Shown here: positions 33,726 to 43,394 of the stretch, piece after piece | How the letters are laid out: each line of letters starts with the position of its first letter | How positions within the stretch are numbered: position 1 is the stretch's first letter | NCBI RefSeq assembly: GCF_026183735.1 | Contig: NZ_JAPFRE010000045.1 | Location: forward strand, 310,001 to 374,000 | DNA from: Alteromonas sp. ASW11-130 | Lineage (GTDB): Bacteria; Pseudomonadota; Gammaproteobacteria; Enterobacterales; Alteromonadaceae | Direction of reading: 5' to 3' | Length of the DNA stretch: 64,000 bases | Notes under the pieces: generated by a model | Databases searched by the model: none | Told to the model about the DNA's origin: nothing | What the model saw: the letters and a program-made list of their open reading frames with translations, nothing else | Position numbers and translations under genes: made by a program

Positions 33726-33904
33726 AATTTATCTCTGTAATTGTCCCAACGGCAAGCGTGGTATACGTGTTATCATCGCTATTTTACACATTTAATGCGC
33801 TAGAAAAACCTATTCCATGTTAAAACTATGGTTTTTCGCCATTTTTATTGCAATATCCTGTCATCCAGACGGCTATTGCGCAACTAAAATTTGAGCTACG
33901 ATAC

Positions 33905-34522
33905 ATGACGTACTATACAAAAGCGAAATTTTTAACCAGTGCTCCTGATATTAAACATTTAAAAGATGAAGGTGGGGTCGAAGTCGCCTTCGCCGGTCGT
34001 TCTAATGCCGGAAAATCAAGTGCATTGAATACGTTAACCCGCCAGCGAAACTTGGCCCGTACCAGTAAGACACCAGGTAGGACGCAATTAATTAATGTGT
34101 TTGAACTTGATGAAGAGCGAAGGTTAGTAGATTTACCCGGTTATGGCTATGCTCAGGTACCACTGGCGATGAAGAAAAAATGGCAAGCATCATTGGGGGA
34201 ATATCTACAAAAACGTTCTTGCCTAAAAGGGCTCGTGGTATTGATGGATATTCGCCACCCGTTTAAAGACCTTGATCAGGATTTAATCCATTGGGCGGTA
34301 AGTGCAGACCTTCCGGTATTGGCGCTATTAACCAAATCTGACAAACTTAAATCCGGTAAACGTAAGGCACAATTATTGATGGCCAGGGAAGCTGCTTTGG
34401 CGTTCTGTGGTGATGTGACGGTGAATACATTTTCGGCGCTCAATAAACAGGGGTTGCCCGAGCTAGAACAAATGCTTAACCGTTGGTTAGGCTTGGAAAG
34501 GGATACTAAACCTGAGGGATGA
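33905..34522 (+). CDS. engB: Ribosome biogenesis GTPase EngB (YihA/YsxC)
   Basis: An essential GTPase for 50S assembly. From the ATG at 33905 the product is 205 residues ([16 protein letters not shown]), the family start; the open frame extends 19 codons further up without homology. Walker A is GRSNAGKS at 31-38, G3 is [11 protein letters not shown], and TKSD is G4. The segment [11 protein letters not shown] is switch I. It is divergent from cytochrome c4. Confidence 0.96.
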   Translation: MTYYTKAKFLTSAPDIKHLKDEGGVEVAFAGRSNAGKSSALNTLTRQRNLARTSKTPGRTQLINVFELDEERRLVDLPGYGYAQVPLAMKKKWQASLGEYLQKRSCLKGLVVLMDIRHPFKDLDQDLIHWAVSADLPVLALLTKSDKLKSGKRKAQLLMAREAALAFCGDVTVNTFSALNKQGLPELEQMLNRWLGLERDTKPEG

Positions 34523-34804
34523 TCACGCTAATTGATTGGCTAATCTATTGTAAACGGTGGGGGTCTCATTTACGTGAAAAAATAGCCCCACGATGACAGC
34601 CTGTAGTTATCTCAGGCTGAGTGCTCTTTACTTACTTTAACAGTTCTAGCTCCCTCCCATGTTTTTCTTGCATAAAAAGGTACTCGCAGTCTCGTATCAG
34701 TGCAGCATCCGACATATTGTCTGTAATAATGAGAAGATTCGAACAGGGTGTCCGAAATAGCGCTGGTCAAAGTCAGTCCCAAATTCCGTGTAACCGAAAG
34801 TAGA

Positions 34805-35974
34805 CTAAAAGGCATAATGAATGCTCAACTTTACAAACTCTTCTTTTCTTAAAGCGTGTAAACGTTGGTCCTCAGGAGAGGAGTCTAAAACGCTTATAAA
34901 CTTGAATTTGTATCGTACATAATCGCTTAGTCGATATTGATAGTTAAGCTCTAGGTATTGCCCTTTATTATCGAGATCATAGCTGTATAAAAAACGGATA
35001 TTCCCTTGATTAGTTTCGCCAAAGTCGAACTTTGCACCTATAAAGATATCGTTCTGACCATGTGTTTCGGCAGTGATACCCCGGTCATCAAACACGTATT
35101 CAGCTATAAATATAATTTCATCAATATAGTCTTCCAGTATATAACTTGGGTATTCAATGCCTATATTCGAAGTGGTAAAGGCGCTTTCGCGCTCCTTTCC
35201 GAATTTAGCTTCAAGCTTTAAGGTGAAGTCGTCAGCTAAATATACGCCGTCTAACAGCACATTTTTCGTTTGTATGTAGTACGGGAGTAATTCTTTTAAA
35301 TTGACTTGAGGGATTAGAATAGGAGAACGTCGCGTTCCTTCAAAATATGAAACGGCAAATTCGTAATCGCTAAAGTAAAAAAGTGCTCTTGTGGCAAATC
35401 CACCCTCTTTTTCATTATTCTCATACACATTTTTTTCCGATACTGGCAATCCAAAGGCAGGTCGTTCAGGAAAGTCTATAGGCCTGAATTCAGGTAAAAA
35501 ATAAATACTAAATTCGCCGTTGCTGAAGGGGTGCGACATCGAAATAAAGGTCTGACCAAGCTTTACCTTTCCGTCTAAGCTTTCCCTTAGATCAGATTGA
35601 TTTAACACGTTGACCACGTTAATAGATTCGGAAACGCCCCAGAAAAATGTGTCGACCCCTGCGCCGAGGGTTATTTTACTATTACTAAAATAAACATTTG
35701 CTTTACGAATATCGGTATAGCGTCGAGCATTATCCATGCTGTCCCAATTAGTAAAGATCTCACCGTTAAATGTAAGCTTTTCTAGCGCATATTTTAATTT
35801 AGCTTCTACTCTAATTCCGCCGCTGAGTTGGTCGCTTACCGCTTCACTCTTTTCTTCAAAGTAATAGCGACCGTTCGTTGCTAAATCAGCATTGAAATCG
35901 TCGAAAAGATTATTAGCCACTCCTTTACCAGGTAAAATGATAAAGATGAGAAGAATATAAAGCGGCGGGAACAT
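34805..35974 (-). CDS. Outer-membrane beta-barrel protein of the acyl export module
   Basis: The protein is 389 residues from the ATG at 35974, which is preceded by GAGAG and followed by a signal peptide (MFPPLYILLIFIILPGKGVA). Alternating hydrophobic strands and a C-terminal aromatic end (LSIHYAF) indicate an outer-membrane barrel. It resembles DUF1302-type proteins often encoded with MMPL transporters. It is the last gene of the cluster, 48 bases after the LolA-like gene. Role as exit or acceptor for the exported lipid is inferred. Confidence 0.75.
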   Translation of the reverse strand: MFPPLYILLIFIILPGKGVANNLFDDFNADLATNGRYYFEEKSEAVSDQLSGGIRVEAKLKYALEKLTFNGEIFTNWDSMDNARRYTDIRKANVYFSNSKITLGAGVDTFFWGVSESINVVNVLNQSDLRESLDGKVKLGQTFISMSHPFSNGEFSIYFLPEFRPIDFPERPAFGLPVSEKNVYENNEKEGGFATRALFYFSDYEFAVSYFEGTRRSPILIPQVNLKELLPYYIQTKNVLLDGVYLADDFTLKLEAKFGKERESAFTTSNIGIEYPSYILEDYIDEIIFIAEYVFDDRGITAETHGQNDIFIGAKFDFGETNQGNIRFLYSYDLDNKGQYLELNYQYRLSDYVRYKFKFISVLDSSPEDQRLHALRKEEFVKLSIHYAF

Positions 35975-36022
35975 TTTACTCTCAGTATGTGCGCACTTAG
36001 ACAACCGACAAGCCAACTTACA

Positions 36023-36829
36023 TTACTTCCCTAGTGAACTACGGTGAAATTCTCTTTTTGTCAGACCTGAACCGAACTGTATGGAACTGTACTCTAAAAC
36101 GGTAGCTTTGTTAGTCTGTACGTTTCGCATTTCCACAACATTAGCGCGCCAATACTTATCGTTGTAAAGTTTAAAATCGGTAGCGGTAAACACTTTAAGT
36201 AATGAATCTTTTCTATCGTAATACTCTATTTTGTGAATTTGCTTATTGTCTTGCTCAATCCACATGATTTGTTTGCTATAGCCAGAGTGTTTATCAACCG
36301 GGAAACGAGTAATAACGTCACACTTTGAGTTGTCCATATTTTTATTAGGACAGGCTTCGGTCCTTAAAAACCTATAGTTATAATCTTCTAGGTTTTTATT
36401 CGTCATATCTTCAAACGAAAACTCACTACCCATGAACGCACCAGACTTATTTCGCGAAGATATCCGTTTAGTACGGTCAACCGTGGGTAAAAAAAGCCAT
36501 TGATCATCCGTGCCCTCTCGCGAAGGGTGGGTAAGTAGTGCCGTGCCTTTGATATCTGCCGGAAAATCGAATGTAATAAGCGATTTATCCCCCTGATCCG
36601 TGTTCTCGAGTATTTTAATTTGCAGTTCTCTGACCGTTTGTGCGCCTTGCCCATTCTTCAGTATCATTGATAATTTTGCGCTGCTATCTTCAAAACCCGC
36701 GTCTCGCGTGTCGAGCAATGCTGCAATTTCATATCCTTTACCCACACTATTTTGTTCAGCGGAAGCATTGCTAGCCACCACAACAAACGGGAAAGTAACT
36801 AACATTAGGCGTAATTTAATAGATTTCAT
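36023..36829 (-). CDS. LolA-like outer-membrane lipoprotein-sorting family protein
   Basis: A 268-residue periplasmic protein with a signal peptide (cleavage after ASNASA, about residue 24). The body matches the LolA-like family found next to MMPL exporters: strand-rich, with TFDFPADIKGTALLTHP, QWLFLPTVDRTKRISS and GSEFSFEDM. A half-barrel of this type would carry a lipid across the periplasm. It is 11 bases downstream of the exporter gene. It is not LolA itself, whose usual neighbours are ftsK and rarA. Confidence 0.85.
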   Translation of the reverse strand: MKSIKLRLMLVTFPFVVVASNASAEQNSVGKGYEIAALLDTRDAGFEDSSAKLSMILKNGQGAQTVRELQIKILENTDQGDKSLITFDFPADIKGTALLTHPSREGTDDQWLFLPTVDRTKRISSRNKSGAFMGSEFSFEDMTNKNLEDYNYRFLRTEACPNKNMDNSKCDVITRFPVDKHSGYSKQIMWIEQDNKQIHKIEYYDRKDSLLKVFTATDFKLYNDKYWRANVVEMRNVQTNKATVLEYSSIQFGSGLTKREFHRSSLGK

Positions 36830-36840
36830 AAGAGTTCCTT

Positions 36841-39177
36841 CTAATTTGGATGGTTTATAAGCTGGCTTTGAGGTACCGAAACGGGGATGTTTCGAATAAA
36901 GCGAAGGGCTAGAACGGGCAACACTATTAAGTCGAAAAGCAGGGCTAGAATAATTGTTCCGCTAGTTAATAGCCCCATTTGCGCATTTTTTTCAAAGGTG
37001 GAGGTCGAGAGCAACAAAAAGCCAACTACCAGCAAAGCTGAGCTGATAACTATCGCGCTCATAGTATGATTAAAGGTGTTTTTAACACTTTGCTCGGGCG
37101 TGAGTCCTCTTTTTAAACCACTAATGTACTGATATAGGAAGTGAACTGTATCATCGACGATTATACCAATTGCCATGGCTGATACACCGGCTAGGCCCAT
37201 TGAAATTTCGCCATGGATGCAATACCAGAAACCAAATGCTATTCCTACGGGAATTAGGTTAGGTATGAGTGTTAACATCCCGATATAAAGTGATCTGAAA
37301 ACGAAGGTTAGCGCAATCGATATCACAAGAAATGCTAAAAAGGCACCCTGCAACAAACTAACGATATTCTTTTGCCCAATGTGAGAGAAAATTAATGAAG
37401 GGCTTGAGTAGCTATAGCTAATATCGGTGGGTTTATTAGTATCTAACCAGTTTTTTACCTTGTTCTCAAAAGAAAGCATTTGATTAGAGCTACTATTGCG
37501 TAATCGGACAGTTAGTTTTAAAGCTGAGTTATCAAAGCTCATCATGTCATTAACCCCTTTACCAAATGGAAGTGACATTTCATAAAGCAGAAAGTGCTGC
37601 GCTGCCATAGTGGGGTTATCAGGAATACGGTAAAAGGCTGGATTATCCTTATTCATCAATTGGTTTAACTGTTTTATGCGATGCAGTGGACTGGATGTGG
37701 TAACTACTTCAGGCTGTTGCGTAAGCCAACTATCAAATCGCTCGACAAAAGCTAAATATTCAATCGAAAACACACCACTTTTTTGAGTAGTGGAAAGAGA
37801 GTAGCCGATATTATATAAACCAGAAAATTGCTCATCGATTGCTTCTGATTGTGCTCTAAACGGCACCGATTCATCAAAATATTTTATTAAGTTATCGTTA
37901 CCCTTGTTTAATAGGCTTAAACCGGCAAAAACTAACGTACAAGGCACTACGATAAAAAGTATTTGTTTTTGTTTTCTGATGACAAATCCTGAAAGCCAAC
38001 CCATGTTATCGAATACCTTTACGGCATAACTTTTTCGGCGCGACAAGGTTAGTTTCATCAATAAAGCGGGCAAAAGTGTAAACGAGAGACATAGCGAAAA
38101 CATCACGCCAAAAGCAACAATGTTGCCTAAATCTCTAAACGGGGGGGAGTCACTGGCATTCATTGCAAGAAAACCGATAACCGTAGTGAAATGACTCACG
38201 AAAATTGGTTTAGCATTATGTTGATAGGACGCCAGAATAGCCTCGCGTTGTGAAACGCCGTTAATTAGTTCTCTCTTAACATAACTAATTATGTGAATGC
38301 TTGAGGCGACAATAACCGTGAACATAATTATGGGGGCCGAAATAGACGGGGCAGATAACTTAATACCAGCCCAGCCCGCTAAACCCAGTGCGCCAAGTAA
38401 CGAAAGTAGCAGCACAGTGAGAATGCAAAACGCCGCCTTTGCTGAACCTAAAATTACGCCCGCCGCAACTAAAACAAAAATTATCATCAAAGGAATTAAG
38501 GTAACAAAATCACGTTTTGCAGAAGTAAAGAATGCACTATTCATCGACACTAACCCTGACACGAAAAATTCGTGTTTTGGGTATTCAAGCTTAAGCTTAT
38601 TAAGTATGTCTTCTACACCCTGGCTAACTGCCAAGGTTTCTTGTTTATGATTGATTCCAGGTAAAAGTGTTGTGATATTTATTGCGGCGTATTTTCCATC
38701 GGCTGTAATAAGGTTGCCCACCAGGTCTCTTTCGACTCGTGCAAACTTTTTAATGTAGTTAACATGGGCCGGTGTAATTTGGTTTTTTTCATACACAAAT
38801 TCTTCAATCGTAATGTCATCATCCACCGCTCGTGAGTGGGGAAAGTTTGTGAGTGAATCTACCCGGGACACATGAGCGACGTTCCATAATGCTTCGGTAA
38901 AGGAGTGTAATAAGGTTATCGTTTCGATATTGTATACATCTGGTAGCTCGGGTTTAATCATGATGAAAATGTTGTCGGTTTTACTGTATGTGCTTTCCAT
39001 CGTCTCTAACACTTGTAAATCAGTATCATCCTCATCAAAAAATATTTTATAGTCGCTCGATAACCCCATGTTTTTTAACCCTACGATAGCTACCAAGGTA
39101 AGTAACACAGCAATGAAAAGCAGAATTTGATTTACTTTAGGGGTCAATAGCCAGTTTATGCTTTCTCTATTCTTCAT
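36841..39177 (-). CDS. MMPL/RND-superfamily lipid exporter
   Basis: A 778-residue inner-membrane transporter with the MMPL layout: one membrane helix (about 17-36), a periplasmic loop (about 40-220), five to six helices (220-400), a second helix and loop, and a last set (about 625-770). Conserved pieces are SMAIGIIVDDTVHFLYQY (sixth-helix-type acidic pair in the second half) and the matching first-half region TVIVASSIHIISY. It is too short for AcrB-type RND pumps. The start overlaps the monooxygenase stop by 11 bases. Relatives move hopanoids, aryl polyenes or mycobacterial lipids. Confidence 0.88.
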   Translation of the reverse strand: MKNRESINWLLTPKVNQILLFIAVLLTLVAIVGLKNMGLSSDYKIFFDEDDTDLQVLETMESTYSKTDNIFIMIKPELPDVYNIETITLLHSFTEALWNVAHVSRVDSLTNFPHSRAVDDDITIEEFVYEKNQITPAHVNYIKKFARVERDLVGNLITADGKYAAINITTLLPGINHKQETLAVSQGVEDILNKLKLEYPKHEFFVSGLVSMNSAFFTSAKRDFVTLIPLMIIFVLVAAGVILGSAKAAFCILTVLLLSLLGALGLAGWAGIKLSAPSISAPIIMFTVIVASSIHIISYVKRELINGVSQREAILASYQHNAKPIFVSHFTTVIGFLAMNASDSPPFRDLGNIVAFGVMFSLCLSFTLLPALLMKLTLSRRKSYAVKVFDNMGWLSGFVIRKQKQILFIVVPCTLVFAGLSLLNKGNDNLIKYFDESVPFRAQSEAIDEQFSGLYNIGYSLSTTQKSGVFSIEYLAFVERFDSWLTQQPEVVTTSSPLHRIKQLNQLMNKDNPAFYRIPDNPTMAAQHFLLYEMSLPFGKGVNDMMSFDNSALKLTVRLRNSSSNQMLSFENKVKNWLDTNKPTDISYSYSSPSLIFSHIGQKNIVSLLQGAFLAFLVISIALTFVFRSLYIGMLTLIPNLIPVGIAFGFWYCIHGEISMGLAGVSAMAIGIIVDDTVHFLYQYISGLKRGLTPEQSVKNTFNHTMSAIVISSALLVVGFLLLSTSTFEKNAQMGLLTSGTIILALLFDLIVLPVLALRFIRNIPVSVPQSQLINHPN

Positions 39178-40237
39178 ATTGCTTCTCCTTATTTTTCATG
39201 TGGTTTTCAAGAAGAGAAACAACATGAGTAGCATCTTTATGCACGCCCAATATCAATTCCGAACCCCGGCAACTAAACCATTTTCGACCTAATACAAATA
39301 GCCCAGGTTCGGGAGTTAGCCCTTGGGAATGAATAAAACCCTGGCGATCGATACAATGTGGTAGCTTTAGCCAATGCGTATAGTCTCTATACCCTGTGGC
39401 CCATATCACCACCTCGACGTTGTCAACAAGTCCGTCAGTGAATATCAATGTTTCTTTGGCACAGGATATGAGGCGCGATCTAATTGTCACCCCCAATTCC
39501 GTTAGACGCCTATTATTAAAAGCCGCACAAGGAACCGGGTTTCTTTTTTTAAGTATTCTGGCAACTATTGACGAATTTCCTGAATCTATAATTCCTGATA
39601 ACTTTAACCACCAGAACAAATCTTTGCCCAGTACGCGGTTTGGTGGTAATGCCCGAGGTGCCCCCGTCGCTAAGGTCACGTCACATCGATTAGCAAGACC
39701 ACCCGCAATTTGCCTTCCCGAAGCACCGCCACCTATCACGGCCACCTTACAGTTATCTGGGATTATTTTTAACGAGGTGAGTTGAGAGGTGTATTGCATC
39801 ACATTTTCTGATAACTCATCACTTACTTTAGGAATATGAGGAACCTGATTTGAACCCGTGGCATTAATTACTGTTTTAGCCAGAAATTCTTCACCAGAAC
39901 GCAGATATATCAAAAATAATCCATTGTGCTTTTTGACAGACGTTACTTCTGCTTTTTCGCGTACATTCAGGTTGAACTTCTTTACGTAAGACTTAAGATA
40001 ATTTGAAATTTCCAAAGGCAGCGGAAACTCATCCGTAACACCGGGCAAAGCGAGTTCAGGGAGCTGTGAAAATTGGCGAGAAGTAAACAAGGGAGTAGAT
40101 AACAGCCGCTGCTTCCACGCAGAACCTACTTCACTTCGTTCAAGTAAAAGACTATCAAAACTGCGCTTTTGTAGTAATCTAGCCGCGTAGACGCCACATT
40201 GGCCTGCACCAATAATAATCACATCCCATACGCGCAT
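39167..40237 (-). CDS. Flavin-dependent NAD(P)H oxidoreductase (FMO/CzcO-like)
   Basis: A 356-residue two-dinucleotide-binding flavoprotein. The FAD motif GAGQCGVYAA is at about 10-19, the NAD(P)H motif GGGASGRQIAGG at about 168-179, and the ATG motif ATGYRDY near 280. The usual FMO/Baeyer-Villiger fingerprint FxGxxxH between the two Rossmann motifs is not visible (the segment reads VMQYTSQL), so hydroxylation chemistry is uncertain. It is one base from the ACP gene and overlaps the exporter gene, so it probably modifies an ACP-bound or released acyl chain. Confidence 0.82.
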   Translation of the reverse strand: MRVWDVIIIGAGQCGVYAARLLQKRSFDSLLLERSEVGSAWKQRLLSTPLFTSRQFSQLPELALPGVTDEFPLPLEISNYLKSYVKKFNLNVREKAEVTSVKKHNGLFLIYLRSGEEFLAKTVINATGSNQVPHIPKVSDELSENVMQYTSQLTSLKIIPDNCKVAVIGGGASGRQIAGGLANRCDVTLATGAPRALPPNRVLGKDLFWWLKLSGIIDSGNSSIVARILKKRNPVPCAAFNNRRLTELGVTIRSRLISCAKETLIFTDGLVDNVEVVIWATGYRDYTHWLKLPHCIDRQGFIHSQGLTPEPGLFVLGRKWFSCRGSELILGVHKDATHVVSLLENHMKNKEKQYEE

Positions 40238-40238
40238 T

Positions 40239-40508
40239 TTAATTCACCTGATTAGCTGTTTGAGATGTATCACACACATAATCAATGAGCGAATTCACGG
40301 TGGGATAATCGAATGCTAAGGTAGGCGCAACATCAGATTGAATGAAGTCTTCAATCACGGTCGTTAATTGAACATGACCTGCCGAATCTAAGCCTAAGCG
40401 CGAAAGTGAGGTATCGGCGTGGTCTTCTAATGAAAATCCCTCAACCTTAGCGGATAGAAAGTTTGTAATCTCTTCTATTAGCGCGTCTTTTGAAAATATT
40501 TCGTTCAT
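40239..40508 (-). CDS. Acyl carrier protein
   Basis: An 89-residue carrier with the phosphopantetheine attachment serine at Ser42 in LGLDSAGHVQL. The segment length and the FDYPTVNSLIDYV helix near 74-86 resemble PKS/NRPS-type carriers rather than fatty-acid AcpP. It is one base from the oxidoreductase gene and 32 bases downstream of the acyl-AMP ligase, its likely loading enzyme. No phosphopantetheinyl transferase is encoded in the window. Confidence 0.92.
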   Translation of the reverse strand: MNEIFSKDALIEEITNFLSAKVEGFSLEDHADTSLSRLGLDSAGHVQLTTVIEDFIQSDVAPTLAFDYPTVNSLIDYVCDTSQTANQVN

Positions 40509-40540
40509 GGTTTCTACCTTAACTATCTAACTATTGGGCG

Positions 40541-42214
40541 TTAAATCAATTCAATACATGCAGAACGTTTTACTTTTCCGCTAGTGGTTTTAGGAATAGT
40601 GCCGGGTTTAACGATGAGTAGTTTATCGAACGCTATTTCATGATGTTCGCTAACCAGTGCTCTAAGGTCGTTTTGTATTTCTGTATGATCGAGCTTGTTG
40701 TAAACGCGTTTTTTAATTTCGACTATTGCAGCAAGTTTGATTTTTGAGTCGTGTTGATAGGTAAAAACCGACGCGCCATTAATTCCATTTGCGTGTTGGT
40801 AGTTGTTGAATGTACGTTCAATATCATAGGGATAAAAATTACGACCACGTATAATAAGCAGTTCTTTAATCCGCCCTGTGACGTACAGACTTTTATTTTT
40901 GACGAAACCCAAATCCCCCGTTCGTAAGTATTGAAATCCATCGTCGGAGAGTAATTGCGCCTGAAAGCCGCCCTTCGTTTTTTCAGCATTATTTAAATAG
41001 CCGGCGGCTACACAATTTCCAGCGATCCATATTTCTCCAACTTCATCTTGTGAACACTCCACTTTGCTTTCCGGATTCACAATCTTGACCCTGAAATCAG
41101 GTCCAATATGACCACAGTCGACAACTTCTAGACCGGCGGTTCGTTGGACTACCTTACCCCGTGACAGTTTTACTTTGTCTAAGGTAATGGTTTTGAGGCC
41201 TTGTTGAGGTGGACCTCCCGACACTAAGAGGGTGGTTTCTGCCATGCCGTAGCTTGGAAAAAAACTCGATGGCTTAAAACCATAACCAGAGAACTTGGTT
41301 GAAAAGGCTCTTATCGTTTGTGGGCAGACTGGCTCTGAACCATTCAGCGCTACTTTCCAACAACTAAGGTCAATGTCTGATAAGTTTTCTTTTTCATCTA
41401 TAAAGTTAACACAGTGCTCATAACCAAAATTAGGTGCAGCGGAGCATGAAATATTGTAATAAGAGATAAGCCGTAACCATCGACTAGGTCTCTGCACAAA
41501 ATACATCGGAGGCATGAAAACATAGGTTCCTGCCATATAAAGTGGATGCATCATGTGACCTACCAACCCCATGTCATGAAATTGTGGCAACCAGCCTCCT
41601 ACCACAACGCCTCTTTGGTGGTTACAAGCTACCCGAATAGCTTCCATGTTCTGAACGATGTTTGTATGGGTAACTATGACGCCTTTGGGGGCACTTGTAG
41701 AGCCTGATGTGTATTGGATAAAGGCGGTGTCGGTAGGCTCGATAGTAGGTAAGGGGGCACTCACTTCTACTGCATCTTCTTCCGTAACCCAGGTTAAACC
41801 CTCACATGCCGTAGAATTTAATTCCGTTATTTGCGCTGCCAGCAATAACTTTGTCGATTGTGTAGTCAGTATTGCTTTAATATTTGCGTTGTTAATAATG
41901 CTGATCGTCCGCTCGAATTGTTGAGCGTTTCGCGTGACATTAAGGGGTACCGCCGCCACGCCCGCTAATAAACACGCCAAAAAATTAATTATGAAATCAA
42001 ATCCAGTGGGATAGAGTAGCGCGACAGGTTGGTCTCGGTAGCCTAAAGAGACAAGTAATTGCGCTCTCTCACTGACCGCACCATATAGTTGTGCATACGT
42101 TATATGTTGTGCTGTTTCCAATCCTCTAGGCTGAAAAATACAAGCGTTTGAGTCGGGTATTGAATGCGCGTGTTCACGAATAGCATCCATAAATAAGTGA
42201 AACGTAGGTTGCAT
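40541..42214 (-). CDS. Fatty acyl-AMP ligase (FAAL)
   Basis: A 557-residue adenylate-forming enzyme that would activate a fatty acid as acyl-AMP and load it on the neighbouring ACP. The P-loop-like motif YTSGSTSAPKG is at about 168-178. The FAAL-typical QFHDMGLVGHMMHPLYMAG, PPMYFVQRPSRWLR and SYGMAETTLL follow. The TGDLG region and the final catalytic lysine in TTSGKVKR are intact. FAAL rather than acyl-CoA ligase is inferred from these family segments and the adjacent ACP. It is 3 bases from the cysteine desulfurase. Confidence 0.9.
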   Translation of the reverse strand: MQPTFHLFMDAIREHAHSIPDSNACIFQPRGLETAQHITYAQLYGAVSERAQLLVSLGYRDQPVALLYPTGFDFIINFLACLLAGVAAVPLNVTRNAQQFERTISIINNANIKAILTTQSTKLLLAAQITELNSTACEGLTWVTEEDAVEVSAPLPTIEPTDTAFIQYTSGSTSAPKGVIVTHTNIVQNMEAIRVACNHQRGVVVGGWLPQFHDMGLVGHMMHPLYMAGTYVFMPPMYFVQRPSRWLRLISYYNISCSAAPNFGYEHCVNFIDEKENLSDIDLSCWKVALNGSEPVCPQTIRAFSTKFSGYGFKPSSFFPSYGMAETTLLVSGGPPQQGLKTITLDKVKLSRGKVVQRTAGLEVVDCGHIGPDFRVKIVNPESKVECSQDEVGEIWIAGNCVAAGYLNNAEKTKGGFQAQLLSDDGFQYLRTGDLGFVKNKSLYVTGRIKELLIIRGRNFYPYDIERTFNNYQHANGINGASVFTYQHDSKIKLAAIVEIKKRVYNKLDHTEIQNDLRALVSEHHEIAFDKLLIVKPGTIPKTTSGKVKRSACIELI

Positions 42215-42217
42215 AAC

Positions 42218-43393
42218 TTACCTCCCGCTGATTGCTATTAGTGCCTGCACTTCGGCAACTAAGGTGGTCACAAATCTTTTAACATCATCCCGCGAGGTGA
42301 ATCGACCAAAGCTAATTCGAACTGAACTAACAATATCGTCATCGCTTAACGTCATCGCTTCTAATACATGCGAAATGTTTTTTGCTTTATTGTTGCTACA
42401 TGCAGACCCGATAGAAATAATATAGCTATGCATTATTTCCATACGAGCGGCTAAAGCTTCGCCGCGGATTCCGGCGATAGAAATATTGAGGGTATTTGAT
42501 AAGGCATCATTGTATGCGGTGCTGCCATTGTATTTTATTTGTATTGGTGAGGAATCCAGTAGGCTCATCATGTATTGCTTGCATGACCAATTATTTTGAT
42601 CCCACCTTTCAACCTGATTCGACGCATCTTGCGCCGCTTTAGCCAAGCCAGCAATAGCGACAAGGTTTTCGGTTCCTGAACGCATAGATAATTCCTGCCC
42701 TCCGCCGTGAATGAGTGGCGTTATGCGTGACGCATCTTTGATATATAAACAGCCAACCCCTTTAGGGCCATAAAACTTATGTGCAGAAAGCGATAAGTAA
42801 TCTACATGGAGGGCTTCCAGATCTATTCGTCGCTTACCCACTAATTGAACGGCGTCTACATGAAACGGAATGTGTTTGTCACGAGCCAACTTGGATATAT
42901 CAGGAATAGGTTGTAAAACACCTGTTTCATTATTGGCATACATAATAGTAATTAGCTGAGTATCATCACGTAACGCTCTTTCGACATCAGAGACGTTTAC
43001 CTTTCCGTTTTGGTCGGGCTTTAAATAGGTCACCGAAAAACCAAAATGAGCAACGCAATACTCTACGGTACTTAAAACCGACGCATGTTCGATTTCACTC
43101 GTTATTATGTGTCCCGGGTTAGCAATGTGGTTAAGTAGTACACCCTTTACTGCCCAATTATTAGCTTCAGAGCCCCCGGAGGTGAAGAATATTTTGCTGG
43201 GTTGAGTATTTAGCAGTGAGGCAACTTGATTTCTCGTATCATTAATAATCTTCTTGCTAAGCATCGCGTGACGATTACTACTCGAAGGATTAGCAAAATG
43301 TTTGATGGTGGGTATCATCGACTCTACTACTTCAGTTGAAATAGGTGTGGTAGCGTTATAATCAAAATAGCCAGAAAGACGCTGCTGTTCCAT
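42218..43393 (-). CDS. IscS/NifS-type cysteine desulfurase
   Basis: A 391-residue PLP enzyme that takes sulfur from cysteine as an enzyme persulfide. His103 (EIEHAS) stacks on PLP, Lys206 (SAHKFYGPKG) forms the Schiff base and Cys332 (GSACSN) is the sulfur carrier. All are intact. The short GSACSN loop and IscU partner one base upstream resemble group I enzymes. It is not in a housekeeping isc or suf operon (no IscR, HscAB or ferredoxin), so it probably serves this cluster's product or a dedicated Fe-S target. Confidence 0.93.
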   Translation of the reverse strand: MEQQRLSGYFDYNATTPISTEVVESMIPTIKHFANPSSSNRHAMLSKKIINDTRNQVASLLNTQPSKIFFTSGGSEANNWAVKGVLLNHIANPGHIITSEIEHASVLSTVEYCVAHFGFSVTYLKPDQNGKVNVSDVERALRDDTQLITIMYANNETGVLQPIPDISKLARDKHIPFHVDAVQLVGKRRIDLEALHVDYLSLSAHKFYGPKGVGCLYIKDASRITPLIHGGGQELSMRSGTENLVAIAGLAKAAQDASNQVERWDQNNWSCKQYMMSLLDSSPIQIKYNGSTAYNDALSNTLNISIAGIRGEALAARMEIMHSYIISIGSACSNNKAKNISHVLEAMTLSDDDIVSSVRISFGRFTSRDDVKRFVTTLVAEVQALIAISGR

Positions 43394-43394
43394 C

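Noticed and set aside
34523..34804. Small frames on both strands between engB and the outer-membrane barrel gene
   Set aside because: Frames overlap each other, lack ribosome sites and family features; only a weak 7-bp hairpin at 34597-34619 is visible.
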